Assembly: GCF_030527965.1 (NCBI RefSeq)
Contig: NZ_JAUMZU010000004.1
Coordinates: 57,646 to 121,645, forward strand
DNA: 64,000 bases
Direction: 5' to 3'
Source: Neisseria sp.
Lineage (GTDB): Bacteria > Pseudomonadota > Gammaproteobacteria > Burkholderiales > Neisseriaceae
Shown here: positions 17,297 to 26,419 of the stretch, one piece after another
Layout: each line of letters opens with the position of its first letter
Position numbering within the stretch: the first letter of the stretch is position 1
Made by a program: the position numbers and the translations under genes
Notes under the pieces: model-generated
The model's database searches: none
What the model saw: only the letters and a program-made list of their open reading frames with translations
Told to the model about the DNA's origin: nothing

Positions 17297-18265
17297 ATGA
17301 AAAAATCTTTGAAGCTTGAATGGAAACCAATTACCCTAGCTGTTGTATTTTTCTTGTCCGCAACCGTTCAGGCAGCCACAACTTGTCACAATCCGAATCT
17401 GGACTTGGTGGTGCTTGGTTCCGGCGGGCCGGAATTAAGTGATAAGCGCGCTTCCGTCAGCTATCTGCTGCGTGAAAACGGGCAGGCGAAGGTTTTGGTG
17501 GACTTCGGTTCGGGTACGTCGCTGAACTTCGAGCGAGTGGGTGCCAAAATTGAAGATTTACAGGCGGTTTTGTTGAGCCAGTTCCATGTTGATCATGTCA
17601 ATGATTTGCCTGCATTGGTGAAAGGGTCTTTTTTCTCCGATCGTACCCGTGATTTGCCGATTTACGGCCCTGCCGGCAACAGAGTGGTTCCGAGTCTGCA
17701 GCAATATTTGGAACGTTTGTTTGGTGCAAACGGTGCCTACTCGTATTTATCGGGTTTTTTAGACGGCAGCGAGTCGTTCAAGCTGAAACCAACTACGGTA
17801 GCCTCAGATGTGAGCCAGCCTAAAGTGTTTTCTGCTCAAGAAGGCGGTTTTAAGATTAGCGCGGTGCCGGTAACGCACAGCATTATTCCTGCCTTGGGCT
17901 GGCGGATTGAGAAAGACGGATGCGCGGTTGTGTTTTCAAGCGGAACCAGCAATATGGGTCGCACTTTAGACAAGATTACCAAAGATGCGGATTTGTTTAT
18001 TGCCCACAATGCCATTCCGGAAGGCAGCACCGACCGCGTTGCGCTGAAGCTGCATATGATGCCGTCTGAAATCGGTCGGATTGCTTCGGAAGCGAATGTG
18101 CGCAGCATGGTGTTGTCGCACTTTATGAATAGAACCGAGCACGTACAGCCTGCCACCGCCCAAGCCATCCGCAATAGCCACTATCGAGGCAAGCTGGCGT
18201 TTGCACAGGATTGTGATATTTATTCCGTGCAGACCGGCGAGAAAACAGGCAGCTGCGCCAAATAA
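17297..18265 (+). CDS. Exported metallo-beta-lactamase-fold protein with altered metal ligands
   Basis: This 322-residue protein has a Sec signal peptide ending near VQAATTC and then an MBL fold: LDLVVLGSGGPELSDKRAS, VLVDFGSGTSLNF, and later VPVTHSIIPALGWRI and VLSHFMNRTE. The normal HxHxDH motif reads QFHVDH (Q95-H100), so the first His is lost, and the usual SGDT reads SSGTSN, so the bridging Asp is lost. It may be catalytically dead or changed in metal use. The ATG at 17297 is preferred over a TTG 12 bases upstream. It contains a canonical GCCGTCTGAA at 18060. Confidence 0.8.
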   Translation: MKKSLKLEWKPITLAVVFFLSATVQAATTCHNPNLDLVVLGSGGPELSDKRASVSYLLRENGQAKVLVDFGSGTSLNFERVGAKIEDLQAVLLSQFHVDHVNDLPALVKGSFFSDRTRDLPIYGPAGNRVVPSLQQYLERLFGANGAYSYLSGFLDGSESFKLKPTTVASDVSQPKVFSAQEGGFKISAVPVTHSIIPALGWRIEKDGCAVVFSSGTSNMGRTLDKITKDADLFIAHNAIPEGSTDRVALKLHMMPSEIGRIASEANVRSMVLSHFMNRTEHVQPATAQAIRNSHYRGKLAFAQDCDIYSVQTGEKTGSCAK

Positions 18266-18323
18266 TCAATAGTGTTAGGCGGCTTATGCTCGGTTCGGAT
18301 AGTGCAATAGGTGTGAAATAAGT

Positions 18324-18727
18324 ATGAATCAGCCCATTAAAGCATTGGATGAATTACTGCGCACCATGCAGCCGGTGTTAAATGAGGGCGCCTATTATTT
18401 TGCTACTTTGCCTGAAAACAGCGCATTACCCTTGAATGAGACAGTTGCCTTTATACGTGAACATGAGGGTTTGTCGGTGGTGTTGAATGAGCAAAATGCG
18501 AAAAGATACGGCTTGAAAAATGCTTTTCGGGCGGCGTGGATTACGCTGAATGTGCATTCCGACTTGTCTGCCGTGGGTTTACTGCTGCGTTTTCTGCTGT
18601 GCTAGGGCAAGCGGGCATTAGTTGCAATGTGGTGGCGGGCAATTACCACGACCATATTTTTGTACCCTACGAGCAGGCGGCTCAGGCCATGCAGGTATTG
18701 CAAGGATTGCAAGCAGGCTCAGATTGA
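18324..18727 (+). pseudogene. ACT-domain protein gene split by a -1 frameshift
   Basis: The first frame (from 18324) reads REHEGLSVVLNEQNAKRYGL and AAWITLNVHSDLSAVG, then stops early at 18605. The second frame continues with FTAAFSAVLGQAGISCNVVA, then NYHDHIFVPYEQAAQAMQVL, to 18727. Together they make one ACT-domain protein of about 134 residues of the type AWITL-VHS-LEAVG-TAA-CNVVAG-HHDHLFVP. One missing base near GGGTTT at 18574-18580 explains the break. Small ACT proteins bind amino acids as regulators; the target is unknown. It could be a sequencing error. Confidence 0.75.
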
Positions 18728-18843
18728 TTAAACGATTTTCTCTGCTATAAGCAGGGCAAGCCGAAACTGAAAATAAAACTGGAATAAGGCCGTCTGAAAG
18801 CCTGTTCTGAAGAATTTTAATATCCCGTAACTAGGAACATACC

Positions 18844-21102
18844 ATGTTACAAATCGAAATCGATGGTAAACAGATTGCAGTAAAGCAAGGCGCAACGGTC
18901 ATGGAGGCCGCGCACGAGCTGGGTACTTACATCCCGCATTTCTGCTACCACAAAAAACTTTCCATTGCCGCCAACTGCCGTATGTGCTTGGTAGAGGTAG
19001 AAAAAGCGCCTAAGCCGCTGCCTGCCTGTGCCACGCCGGTAACCGACGGCATGATTGTTCACACGCATTCTGCCAAAGCCAAACAGGCGCAGGAAGGCGT
19101 GATGGAATTTTTGCTGATCAACCATCCGTTGGATTGCCCGATTTGCGACCAAGGCGGCGAATGCCAGTTGCAGGACTTGGCTGTCGGCTATGGCAAGTCT
19201 TCCAGCCGTTATACCGAAGAAAAACGTTCGGTAGTGGGCAAAGACATGGGGCCGTTGGTGTCGGCGGCAGAAATGAGCCGTTGCATCCACTGTACCCGTT
19301 GCGTGCGCTTTACTGAAGAAATCGCCGGTATGCAGGAAATTGCCATGGCCAACCGCGGCGAATTCTCCGAAATCATGCCGTTTATCGGCAAAGCGGTGGA
19401 AACCGAATTATCGGGCAATGTGATTGATCTTTGCCCTGTTGGCGCGCTGACCAGCAAACCGTTCCGCTACGATGCCCGTTCGTGGGAGTTGAGCCGCCGC
19501 AAAACCGTTTCCGCTCATGATTCGCTAGGCAGTAATCTGATTGTGCAAACCAAAGAGCATACCGTGCGTCGCGTGTTGCCGTTGGAAAATGAAGCAATTA
19601 ACGAATGCTGGATTTCCGATCGCGACCGTTTTGCCTATGAAGGCCTTTATCACGAAAGCCGTCTGAAAACACCGAAAATCAAACATGGCGGCGAATGGCA
19701 CGATGTTGATTGGCAAACCGCGCTCGAATATGTGCGCAAAACTTTGGATTGCATCGGCAAAGAAGACGGTAAAGAACAAATCGGCATTTGGGCCAACCCT
19801 GCTAATACGGTTGAAGAATTGTATTTGGCCAAAAAACTGGCGCAAGGCTTGAATATCAAACATTTCGATACTCGCCTGCAACAGCAGGACAACCGCTTGA
19901 ACGGCAGCTTGCAAGGTGCGCAATGGTTGGGTCAAAGCATTGAGGATTTGATTAATGCCGAAGCGGTATTGGTGCTAGGTGCCAATCTGCGTAAAGAGCA
20001 ACCTTTGTTGACCGCCCGTCTGCGCCGCGCGGCAAAAGGCGGCATGGCTTTGAGCATTGTTGCCAGCAACAAGGAAGAGCTGCATATGCCTTTATTGGCA
20101 CATGAAATGCGCCATCCGAACGAATGGGCAGACTATCTGAACCGTTTGGCAGGAGACGGCGAAGCAGCCGTTTCAGGCAGCCTGAAAAATGCAGAACATG
20201 CCGCTATTCTGTTGGGTGCGGAAGTGCAAAATCATCCTGACTACGCTGCCGTGTATGCAGCTGCGCAGAAACTAGCGGCTACAACCGGTGCGAAGTTGGG
20301 TATTTTGCCTCAGGCAGCCAACAGCGTCGGCGCGGATATTTTGCAAGTGAACAGCGGCCAAAGTATTAAAGAAATGCTGATGCAGCCGAAAAAAGCGGTA
20401 TTGCTGTTTAATGTCGAGCCGGAAATCGACGTAGCCGGCGGCGAGCAAGCCGTGGCAGCCTTGAAACAAGCGCAAAGCGTGATGGCGTTTACGCCTTATG
20501 AAAGCGAAACCTTGCGCGAAGTATGTGACGTGTTGCTGCCGATTGCGCCGTTTACCGAAACTTCAGGTAGCTTTATTAGCATGGAAGGCCGTTTGCAATC
20601 GTTCCATGGCGTGGTTAAAGGCTTTGCCGACAGCCGTCCGTTGTGGAAGGTGTTGCGCGTGCTTGGTAATGTATTCGAGTTGGACGGTTTTGAGTTCGAC
20701 AGCAGTGAGCAAGTGCTGAAAGAAGCGGTTGATAAAGAAAGCCTGTCTGAAAAACTGAATAATCACAGCAACTGGCAGGGCGCGAGTACGCGATCGGCCG
20801 CCAAACTGGTGCGTGTCGGCGGCGTCGGCATTTACCATACCGATGCCATCGTGCGCCGTTCGGCTCCGCTGCAAGCCACCAGCCATGCAGCAGTACCAGC
20901 CGCACATGTACACCCGATTACCTTGGCCGCACTCGGCTTGCTCGACGGCGACCAAGTGCGCGCCACACAAAACGGTGGCAGCATTGTGCTGACTGTTAAG
21001 GCAGATGAAACGCTGCCTGAAAACGTCGTCCATCTGCCGCTGCATACGGCCAATGCCGCATTGGGCGGTTTGATGAACAGCATAGAGTTAGGAAGGGCTT
21101 AA
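18844..21102 (+). CDS. nuoG: NADH-quinone oxidoreductase subunit G
   Basis: This 752-residue, largest peripheral subunit holds several Fe-S clusters. The N-terminal 2Fe-2S ligands are in HFCYHKKLSIAANCRMC, the His-Cys 4Fe-4S site in HPLDCPICDQGGECQLQD, and the next in MSRCIHCTRCVRF with a later Cys in IDLCPVGAL. The rest is a molybdopterin-oxidoreductase-like scaffold without cofactor. It contains both a wad-type DUS (20741) and a canonical one (19659). nuoH starts three bases later. Confidence 0.95.
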   Translation: MLQIEIDGKQIAVKQGATVMEAAHELGTYIPHFCYHKKLSIAANCRMCLVEVEKAPKPLPACATPVTDGMIVHTHSAKAKQAQEGVMEFLLINHPLDCPICDQGGECQLQDLAVGYGKSSSRYTEEKRSVVGKDMGPLVSAAEMSRCIHCTRCVRFTEEIAGMQEIAMANRGEFSEIMPFIGKAVETELSGNVIDLCPVGALTSKPFRYDARSWELSRRKTVSAHDSLGSNLIVQTKEHTVRRVLPLENEAINECWISDRDRFAYEGLYHESRLKTPKIKHGGEWHDVDWQTALEYVRKTLDCIGKEDGKEQIGIWANPANTVEELYLAKKLAQGLNIKHFDTRLQQQDNRLNGSLQGAQWLGQSIEDLINAEAVLVLGANLRKEQPLLTARLRRAAKGGMALSIVASNKEELHMPLLAHEMRHPNEWADYLNRLAGDGEAAVSGSLKNAEHAAILLGAEVQNHPDYAAVYAAAQKLAATTGAKLGILPQAANSVGADILQVNSGQSIKEMLMQPKKAVLLFNVEPEIDVAGGEQAVAALKQAQSVMAFTPYESETLREVCDVLLPIAPFTETSGSFISMEGRLQSFHGVVKGFADSRPLWKVLRVLGNVFELDGFEFDSSEQVLKEAVDKESLSEKLNNHSNWQGASTRSAAKLVRVGGVGIYHTDAIVRRSAPLQATSHAAVPAAHVHPITLAALGLLDGDQVRATQNGGSIVLTVKADETLPENVVHLPLHTANAALGGLMNSIELGRA

Positions 21103-21105
21103 ATC

Positions 21106-22182
21106 ATGCAGGAATGGTTCCAAACCCTGTTTTCCGCCACCCTAGGCATGGGGGCACTTGGCAATGACGTTGGATTGATTGTGTCGATAATCGTGAAAAT
21201 CGTGATTATCCTTATCCCGCTGATTCTAACCGTTGCCTATCTGACTTATTTCGAGCGTAAAGTAATCGGCTTTATGCAGTTACGCGTCGGCCCCAATGTA
21301 ACCGGCCCTTGGGGCTTGATACAGCCGTTTGCCGACGTATTGAAGTTGCTGTTTAAAGAAGTAACCCGTCCGAAGCTTTCTAATAAAGCCTTGTTTTACA
21401 TCGGTCCGATGCTTTCGCTCGCACCATCGTTTGCGGCATGGGCGGTAATTCCTTTTTCCGACAAATGGCTGCTGACTAATGTAGATGCCAGCTTGCTCTA
21501 CATTTTGATGATTACATCGCTTTCTGTTTACGGCGTTATCATCGCAGGTTGGGCATCCAACTCAAAATACGCCTTCCTCGGCGCCATGCGTTCTTCCGCC
21601 CAAACCATTTCTTACGAAATCGCCATGGGTGCGGCGCTGGTGTGTGTAGTGATGGTTTCAGGCAGCATGAATTTCAACGACATCGTTGCCGCTCAAGCCA
21701 AAGGCATTGCCGGCGGTTCCATTTTCTCTTGGAACTGGTTTGCTTTGTTTCCGGTATTTATCGTTTACCTGATTTCCGCCGTAGCCGAAACCAACCGCGC
21801 ACCGTTTGACGTGGCCGAGGGTGAATCTGAAATCGTGGCCGGTTTCCACGTTGAATATTCCGGCTTCGCGTTCGCCTTATTTTTCTTGGCCGAATACATT
21901 TTCATGATTCTGATCGGCGCGCTGACATCGATTATGTTCCTCGGCGGTTGGCTCTCTCCTTTTCCGCATAGCTGGGGCATCATCGGAGCACCAAGTGCGA
22001 TATGGATGTTTGCCAAAATGGCTTTCGTACTGTACGGCTACCTGTGGATTCGCGCCACCTTCCCGCGTTACCGCTACGACCAAATCATGCGTTTGGGCTG
22101 GAAAGTGCTGATACCGATTACTTTTGTGGCGATTGTGTTCTACGGCTTGTGGATGATTTCGCCGTGGAGTTTGTGGAAATAG
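21106..22182 (+). CDS. nuoH: NADH-quinone oxidoreductase subunit H
   Basis: This 358-residue membrane subunit lies at the junction of the arms and shapes the quinone channel. [20 protein letters not shown] and [21 protein letters not shown] are the two ND1 signatures. About eight membrane segments are visible. It is followed by a three-gene foreign block before nuoI. Confidence 0.96.
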   Translation: MQEWFQTLFSATLGMGALGNDVGLIVSIIVKIVIILIPLILTVAYLTYFERKVIGFMQLRVGPNVTGPWGLIQPFADVLKLLFKEVTRPKLSNKALFYIGPMLSLAPSFAAWAVIPFSDKWLLTNVDASLLYILMITSLSVYGVIIAGWASNSKYAFLGAMRSSAQTISYEIAMGAALVCVVMVSGSMNFNDIVAAQAKGIAGGSIFSWNWFALFPVFIVYLISAVAETNRAPFDVAEGESEIVAGFHVEYSGFAFALFFLAEYIFMILIGALTSIMFLGGWLSPFPHSWGIIGAPSAIWMFAKMAFVLYGYLWIRATFPRYRYDQIMRLGWKVLIPITFVAIVFYGLWMISPWSLWK

Positions 22183-22240
22183 GTTTGGTGTCGTTTTAGC
22201 AAAATAAAATCCCGCTGCGAGATAAAACAGGATAAACGCT

Positions 22241-23104
22241 ATGTATTACCCGAACCGTAGGCAAGGCATATTATTCAGTTTGGCAACTGTTTTTACGGCA
22301 GCCGTTGCAACGGCCTGCACGCCGCAGAAGTCGGAGTCGAAAGGGCATGCTGACAAGCCGGTAACGCCCTACTATATGGGAACGAAGCCCAAACCGTCGC
22401 CGGATATTATCGGCACACTTGGCGGTCGGAAGGTCAGGATGTCGTTTTATAAGGTACAGGATGTATCTTATATTGATACGCCGACGATGTTTGCGGAGGA
22501 ATGGAAAACCTACAAAGCACCGCCGCGTACCTATGCTTCTGAGCTGGACGGTTTTGGTTTTGAGCTGAACTATGAAAAGGGGATAACGCGGGATATACGG
22601 GATGATAAAGATTTTTATGCGGAGCAAAAGATTTCAGGTAAGCCGTGGGTGTTGGTTGGTGTAGAACGTAATAACGATTATGTGCAGCATAACAATTTTT
22701 TAGATGACACCCTGGCCGATGATTTGAAAGCCAAACCTACTTTGCCAGACTATGTTTATGTTCGGATACCGGAAACGCAATACGGTTTGGAAAGATATGT
22801 TGTGCCGGGCAAGAATCCGAAAACCGGACAGCCGTGGCGTTTGGAGAATAGTGATTCTAAGGATTTGTTTATCGGGCGGGATAAAGCAGGTCATGTACGC
22901 AGCTATATCAAATGTTCTAATAAGCTGGATGTACCTAATCCGCCATGTTCTCACCGTTTTGTGGTGAAAGACAAAATACAGGTAACCTTTGATATGCTTT
23001 ATAACCGCCACCGTTTATACGACTGGCAACGCATTGAGCAGGAGGCGCTGAAGATGGTGATGGGCTTTGTTAAGGCTGCCGAACAAGACCCCGCCACACA
23101 TTAA
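22241..23104 (+). CDS. Putative lipoprotein, candidate immunity protein for the next gene
   Basis: This 287-residue protein has a basic, hydrophobic N-terminus ending in AAVATACTPQKSES, compatible with a lipobox, so it is probably a periplasmic lipoprotein. The mature part is soluble with no recognised domain; CSNKLDVPNPPCSHRF may hold a disulphide. It starts 58 bases after nuoH and ends 15 bases before the XVIPCD-like protein. Immunity proteins of Xanthomonas-type T4SS effectors are periplasmic lipoproteins encoded next to the effector, so this role is inferred from the context only. Confidence 0.7.
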   Translation: MYYPNRRQGILFSLATVFTAAVATACTPQKSESKGHADKPVTPYYMGTKPKPSPDIIGTLGGRKVRMSFYKVQDVSYIDTPTMFAEEWKTYKAPPRTYASELDGFGFELNYEKGITRDIRDDKDFYAEQKISGKPWVLVGVERNNDYVQHNNFLDDTLADDLKAKPTLPDYVYVRIPETQYGLERYVVPGKNPKTGQPWRLENSDSKDLFIGRDKAGHVRSYIKCSNKLDVPNPPCSHRFVVKDKIQVTFDMLYNRHRLYDWQRIEQEALKMVMGFVKAAEQDPATH

Positions 23105-23119
23105 TCAGGAGATAAGCAG

Positions 23120-24481
23120 ATGCCGCAAACGATTACACAAAAAGATATTCAACGCTATCGCGATGATATTAAACAGCATGGCGTGGAAGGTACTGTTCGC
23201 GTTTACAGCGAGCTGCAACAGAAGGGATACGGCTATGCCGGCTGGGCGAAAGGGGTAGCCGAGGCGGGTTTATTTAGCGGTTCGCTTACCGGCAGGTCGG
23301 CGGTAGGCTATCTGAAAAATATAGCCGGCCGTGAATTGAGTGAGCAGGAGCTGGACAGCATCCGCATCGAAATGGCGAGGGGCTATTTGAATGTATTGGA
23401 GGTGCATGTCAAGCTGGGGCATGGGCAAACCCGAACTGATGTTAAGTTTAAAGAGGCCCGTAATTTTCATCGACAAGTTTTTGAAGCACATAAATTAGAT
23501 ATTAATAACTGGACGCTGGAAATCCCGATGCAGCTGGTCGGCAAATACGAAGGAGAAGAGAAGCAGGAAGAATTGTGGCAGGGGATGATGAAAACCGAAG
23601 GCGACTATATGGATAGCTGGATGGTTAGTAATGAGCTTTATGAGCGGGTAGGGCGTTATGCTACCGGACACCTTGACTTCGATAGGGCGGGTAATCTCAT
23701 TATGGATACCCACTCTGGTGCCCTCGGATTGGATACCCAGAGGGCACTAGGCACTCATGTTAGAGTTGATAAAAGCGACCAGGAAGCTGCCCAACAATGG
23801 GTGGATAAGGTAAGCATTGCCAAGGCGATTGTGACAACTCAAGCCGAAGAATGGCAACATCAATATGGTGTTCCGAATGGTGTTCCGACGGCTTCAGCGG
23901 ATGATTTCGACAGTTTCCTCGCCGAAACCGACAAGCTGCTGAGCGGCTTGCGTGCGGGAGACGGCAAAGCTTTAGAAAATTTTTTTGACTTGCCGCAAAT
24001 AGCGATGGTGCAAAAGCAATCGGAAGCAGAAACGGCAATGCTGCTGCGGCAAAACCCCGAGCTGGGAAACGAGCTGCTGCCGAATCATTTTAAACGGTTT
24101 TCTTGGAATGATATGCCAGATCAGGCGCAAAAGCTGTTTCACGAAAGCAGGGAATTGCTGGCAAATCATTATCAGGATAATCATATCCGCACCCGTAGCT
24201 GGGAATTGGATAACCAAGCCACGGCCTTGACTGCCGCAGCTTACGCCAGTGGAATGAGAAGCGTATCGATGATGGATATTCAAGACGGCATAATACAGAT
24301 AGGCGACCGCTCACCAGACTTGAGAATGGCATCGGTGGAAGAAAGAGGCGCCGCTGCTTCGATGCAGCATGAACAGTTTGCCCAAATCAAGCAGACGGAG
24401 CAGGTCTTCCTACAGGAAGAGCACCAGCGGGAAATGGAAAAACAACAACAAAGCCATTCGCGCGGCATCAGTATGAGTTGA
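23120..24481 (+). CDS. Candidate type IV secretion effector with XVIPCD-like C-terminus
   Basis: This 453-residue protein lacks a signal peptide. Residues 8-93 (RDDIKQHGVEGTVRVYSELQ, GYGYAGWAKGVAE, IRIEMARGYLNVLE) form a helical module resembling N-termini of predicted toxins. Residues 331-453 have the layout of the XVIPCD signal recognised by VirD4: LFHESRELL, then NQATALTAAAYASGMRSVS, a strand pair (IQDGIIQIGDRS), MASVEERGAAASMQHEQFAQ and a Gln/Glu-rich end. The middle region is unrecognised and would hold any toxic activity. It follows the lipoprotein by 15 bases with an AGGAGA site. The call is by pattern memory, not by search. Confidence 0.65.
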   Translation: MPQTITQKDIQRYRDDIKQHGVEGTVRVYSELQQKGYGYAGWAKGVAEAGLFSGSLTGRSAVGYLKNIAGRELSEQELDSIRIEMARGYLNVLEVHVKLGHGQTRTDVKFKEARNFHRQVFEAHKLDINNWTLEIPMQLVGKYEGEEKQEELWQGMMKTEGDYMDSWMVSNELYERVGRYATGHLDFDRAGNLIMDTHSGALGLDTQRALGTHVRVDKSDQEAAQQWVDKVSIAKAIVTTQAEEWQHQYGVPNGVPTASADDFDSFLAETDKLLSGLRAGDGKALENFFDLPQIAMVQKQSEAETAMLLRQNPELGNELLPNHFKRFSWNDMPDQAQKLFHESRELLANHYQDNHIRTRSWELDNQATALTAAAYASGMRSVSMMDIQDGIIQIGDRSPDLRMASVEERGAAASMQHEQFAQIKQTEQVFLQEEHQREMEKQQQSHSRGISMS

Positions 24482-24513
24482 CGGGCGGATGTCTGTAAAT
24501 TAAGGGTTCATAC

Positions 24514-25083
24514 ATGAACGAACAGCAGTTGCAGAAATTCATGACCAATATTGCGCTTTTGCATAAAGAGCTGACCAATCAAAGCAGGGAAGCTCTGGCC
24601 TTGCAGCGCGAAGGCATTAATCAGATGGAATTGCGGCTGCAGGAAATCAATCGCTTGGTGGCCGAAGAAGTGTCGTTTGAGGTTGGGAAGGTTTCGGATG
24701 ATCTTAGACGAGAAATTGCAGAAGGCGGGCAAAAAGGCCTGTCTGATTTTGAAAAGCAGCTGGCGGATTTGAAAGCGGAAATGCAGGAGTTTGCTAAATT
24801 CGCAGTTATTGCGGAGAAACGGTTGAATGCTGCCAGCCGCTCGGTGTTGATGAAAATAGGCTATTTGTCGGCTTTTGCTTTGGTGTGTGTGATAGGCGTT
24901 GCATTATGGTTGGGGGCTTATTACGGAAAAATCATTAATGACAATAAAGTAAGCGCGGAAAACCTACAAATGTATCAGCAGACTGATATTGTGAAATGCG
25001 GTGAGCGCTTATGCGCTAAGATTGGAAAAAATACGCCCGCCGAATTTCGAAAGCAAGGTTATGTGTTGTTAGAGATGAAGTAA
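24514..25083 (+). CDS. Coiled-coil membrane protein of the effector block
   Basis: I do not recognise this 189-residue protein. Residues 1-108 are charged and helical with heptad character (NQSREALALQREGINQMELR, FEKQLADLKAEMQEFAKF), then one membrane segment at about 114-133 (IGYLSAFALVCVIGVALWLG) and a short tail with a Cys pair (VKCGERLCAK) likely in the periplasm. It lies 32 bases after the candidate effector on the same strand. It could be an accessory or docking factor; mobilisation proteins of the MbeB type have similar architecture. Confidence 0.6.
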   Translation: MNEQQLQKFMTNIALLHKELTNQSREALALQREGINQMELRLQEINRLVAEEVSFEVGKVSDDLRREIAEGGQKGLSDFEKQLADLKAEMQEFAKFAVIAEKRLNAASRSVLMKIGYLSAFALVCVIGVALWLGAYYGKIINDNKVSAENLQMYQQTDIVKCGERLCAKIGKNTPAEFRKQGYVLLEMK

Positions 25084-25219
25084 GCAAGACAATATAATTA
25101 GAGGAATAGCAGAGAGAGTAATGCCTGTCTGAAATTCGATGAGATTTCAGTCGGCCAAAATGATGTGTTTTCAGACATGCATTGATAAGGCTGCCTGAAA
25201 ATGATTCGAAAGCAAAAGC

Positions 25220-25612
25220 ATGGGTAAAAAAGAGGTTTTACGTCATATTTTTGAGAATATTGTCGGCGGTGATCGTGTTGACGAGGCTGAAATCATGCGG
25301 TTGTTTGCCGAAGATTATTGTCAGAAAGTGGATGGTAAAACGCTGGATTTGGCTGCATTCATCGCGCATATGAAATTGCAGAAACAGCATATTCATTCCT
25401 CGCAGACCGAGTTCCTTGCTTTGGTGGAAGAGGGCGATACGGTGTTTAGCAATCATATTGTTCGTGCCGTGAAAAACGATGGCAGTCGCATTGCGGTTCA
25501 GGTTATCGCCCAATTTGTATTTGATAAAGATGGAAAAATTTGCTTGTGCGACGAGTTGACCCGCTTGTTGCAAGGCGATGAAGCGGATCGTGATATTGGT
25601 TCGCAGCATTAA
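25220..25612 (+). CDS. NTF2/SnoaL-like small protein
   Basis: This 130-residue cytoplasmic protein has the cone-fold layout: helices with LFAEDYCQKVDGKTLDLAAF, then strands FLALVEEGDTVFSNHIVRAV, RIAVQVIAQFVFDKDGKI and a final CDELTRLL. Such folds bind or isomerise small molecules, but no catalytic set is evident. It sits between the effector block and nuoI with wad-type DUS words on both sides. Confidence 0.65.
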   Translation: MGKKEVLRHIFENIVGGDRVDEAEIMRLFAEDYCQKVDGKTLDLAAFIAHMKLQKQHIHSSQTEFLALVEEGDTVFSNHIVRAVKNDGSRIAVQVIAQFVFDKDGKICLCDELTRLLQGDEADRDIGSQH

Positions 25613-25785
25613 AGATAAATATTGAAAGCCTGTCTGAAAAGCGTTTGGCAATAGCGCGCGTGGCTTGATTGAATGAAAAGCAGCCCAGGCTGTAAATCTG
25701 AGAAGAATATGTGTTTCAGATTAGTTTCTGAAACCTCCGAATAACCACTTAATCCGACACAATCCCTACAATAAGGGTAATGAAT

Positions 25786-26265
25786 ATGGCTAATTTAGTA
25801 AAAACCTTCCTGCTTGGCGAATTGGTAAAAGGCATGGGCGTAACGCTCAAAAACTTTTTCGCCCGCAAAGACACCATTATGTTCCCCGAAGAGAAAACGC
25901 CGCAGTCGGTACGTTTCCGCGGTTTGCACGCACAACGGCGTTATCCGAACGGGGAAGAGCGCTGCATCGCCTGCAAATTATGCGAAGCGGTGTGCCCGGC
26001 GATGGCGATTAATATCGAATCCGAACAGCGTGAAGATGGCACCCGCCGCACCACGCGCTACGATATTGACCTGACCAAGTGCATTTTCTGCGGCTTTTGC
26101 GAGGAAGCCTGCCCGACCGATGCGATTGTAGAAACTCATATTCTGGAGTATCACGGCGAGAAACGCGGTGATTTGCACTATACCAAACCGATGTTGCTGG
26201 CCATCGGCGACCGATACGAAGCCGAAATTGCCAAGCGTAAAGCGGCAGATGCGCCGTATCGTTAA
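25786..26265 (+). CDS. nuoI: NADH-quinone oxidoreductase subunit I
   Basis: This 159-residue ferredoxin-like subunit carries clusters N6a and N6b. Two CxxCxxCxxxCP motifs are intact: [15 protein letters not shown] and [15 protein letters not shown]. The ATG at 25786 ([10 protein letters not shown]) is chosen because AAGGG is eight bases upstream and it matches the Neisseria N-terminus; the ATG two codons earlier sits too close to that site. Confidence 0.95.
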   Translation: MANLVKTFLLGELVKGMGVTLKNFFARKDTIMFPEEKTPQSVRFRGLHAQRRYPNGEERCIACKLCEAVCPAMAINIESEQREDGTRRTTRYDIDLTKCIFCGFCEEACPTDAIVETHILEYHGEKRGDLHYTKPMLLAIGDRYEAEIAKRKAADAPYR

Positions 26266-26419
26266 CTAAAAAGTAAAAATAAAACGTAAGCCGGTTTCTA
26301 CAAACCTGCCGTATGGCATAAAAACAATATATTCTTACAGTGATTTTCGGATAACAAACCATTAAAAAATGACCGTTGCTGTTGAACGGAATACAAAGGT
26401 CCATCAGGAGAGAACGTTA

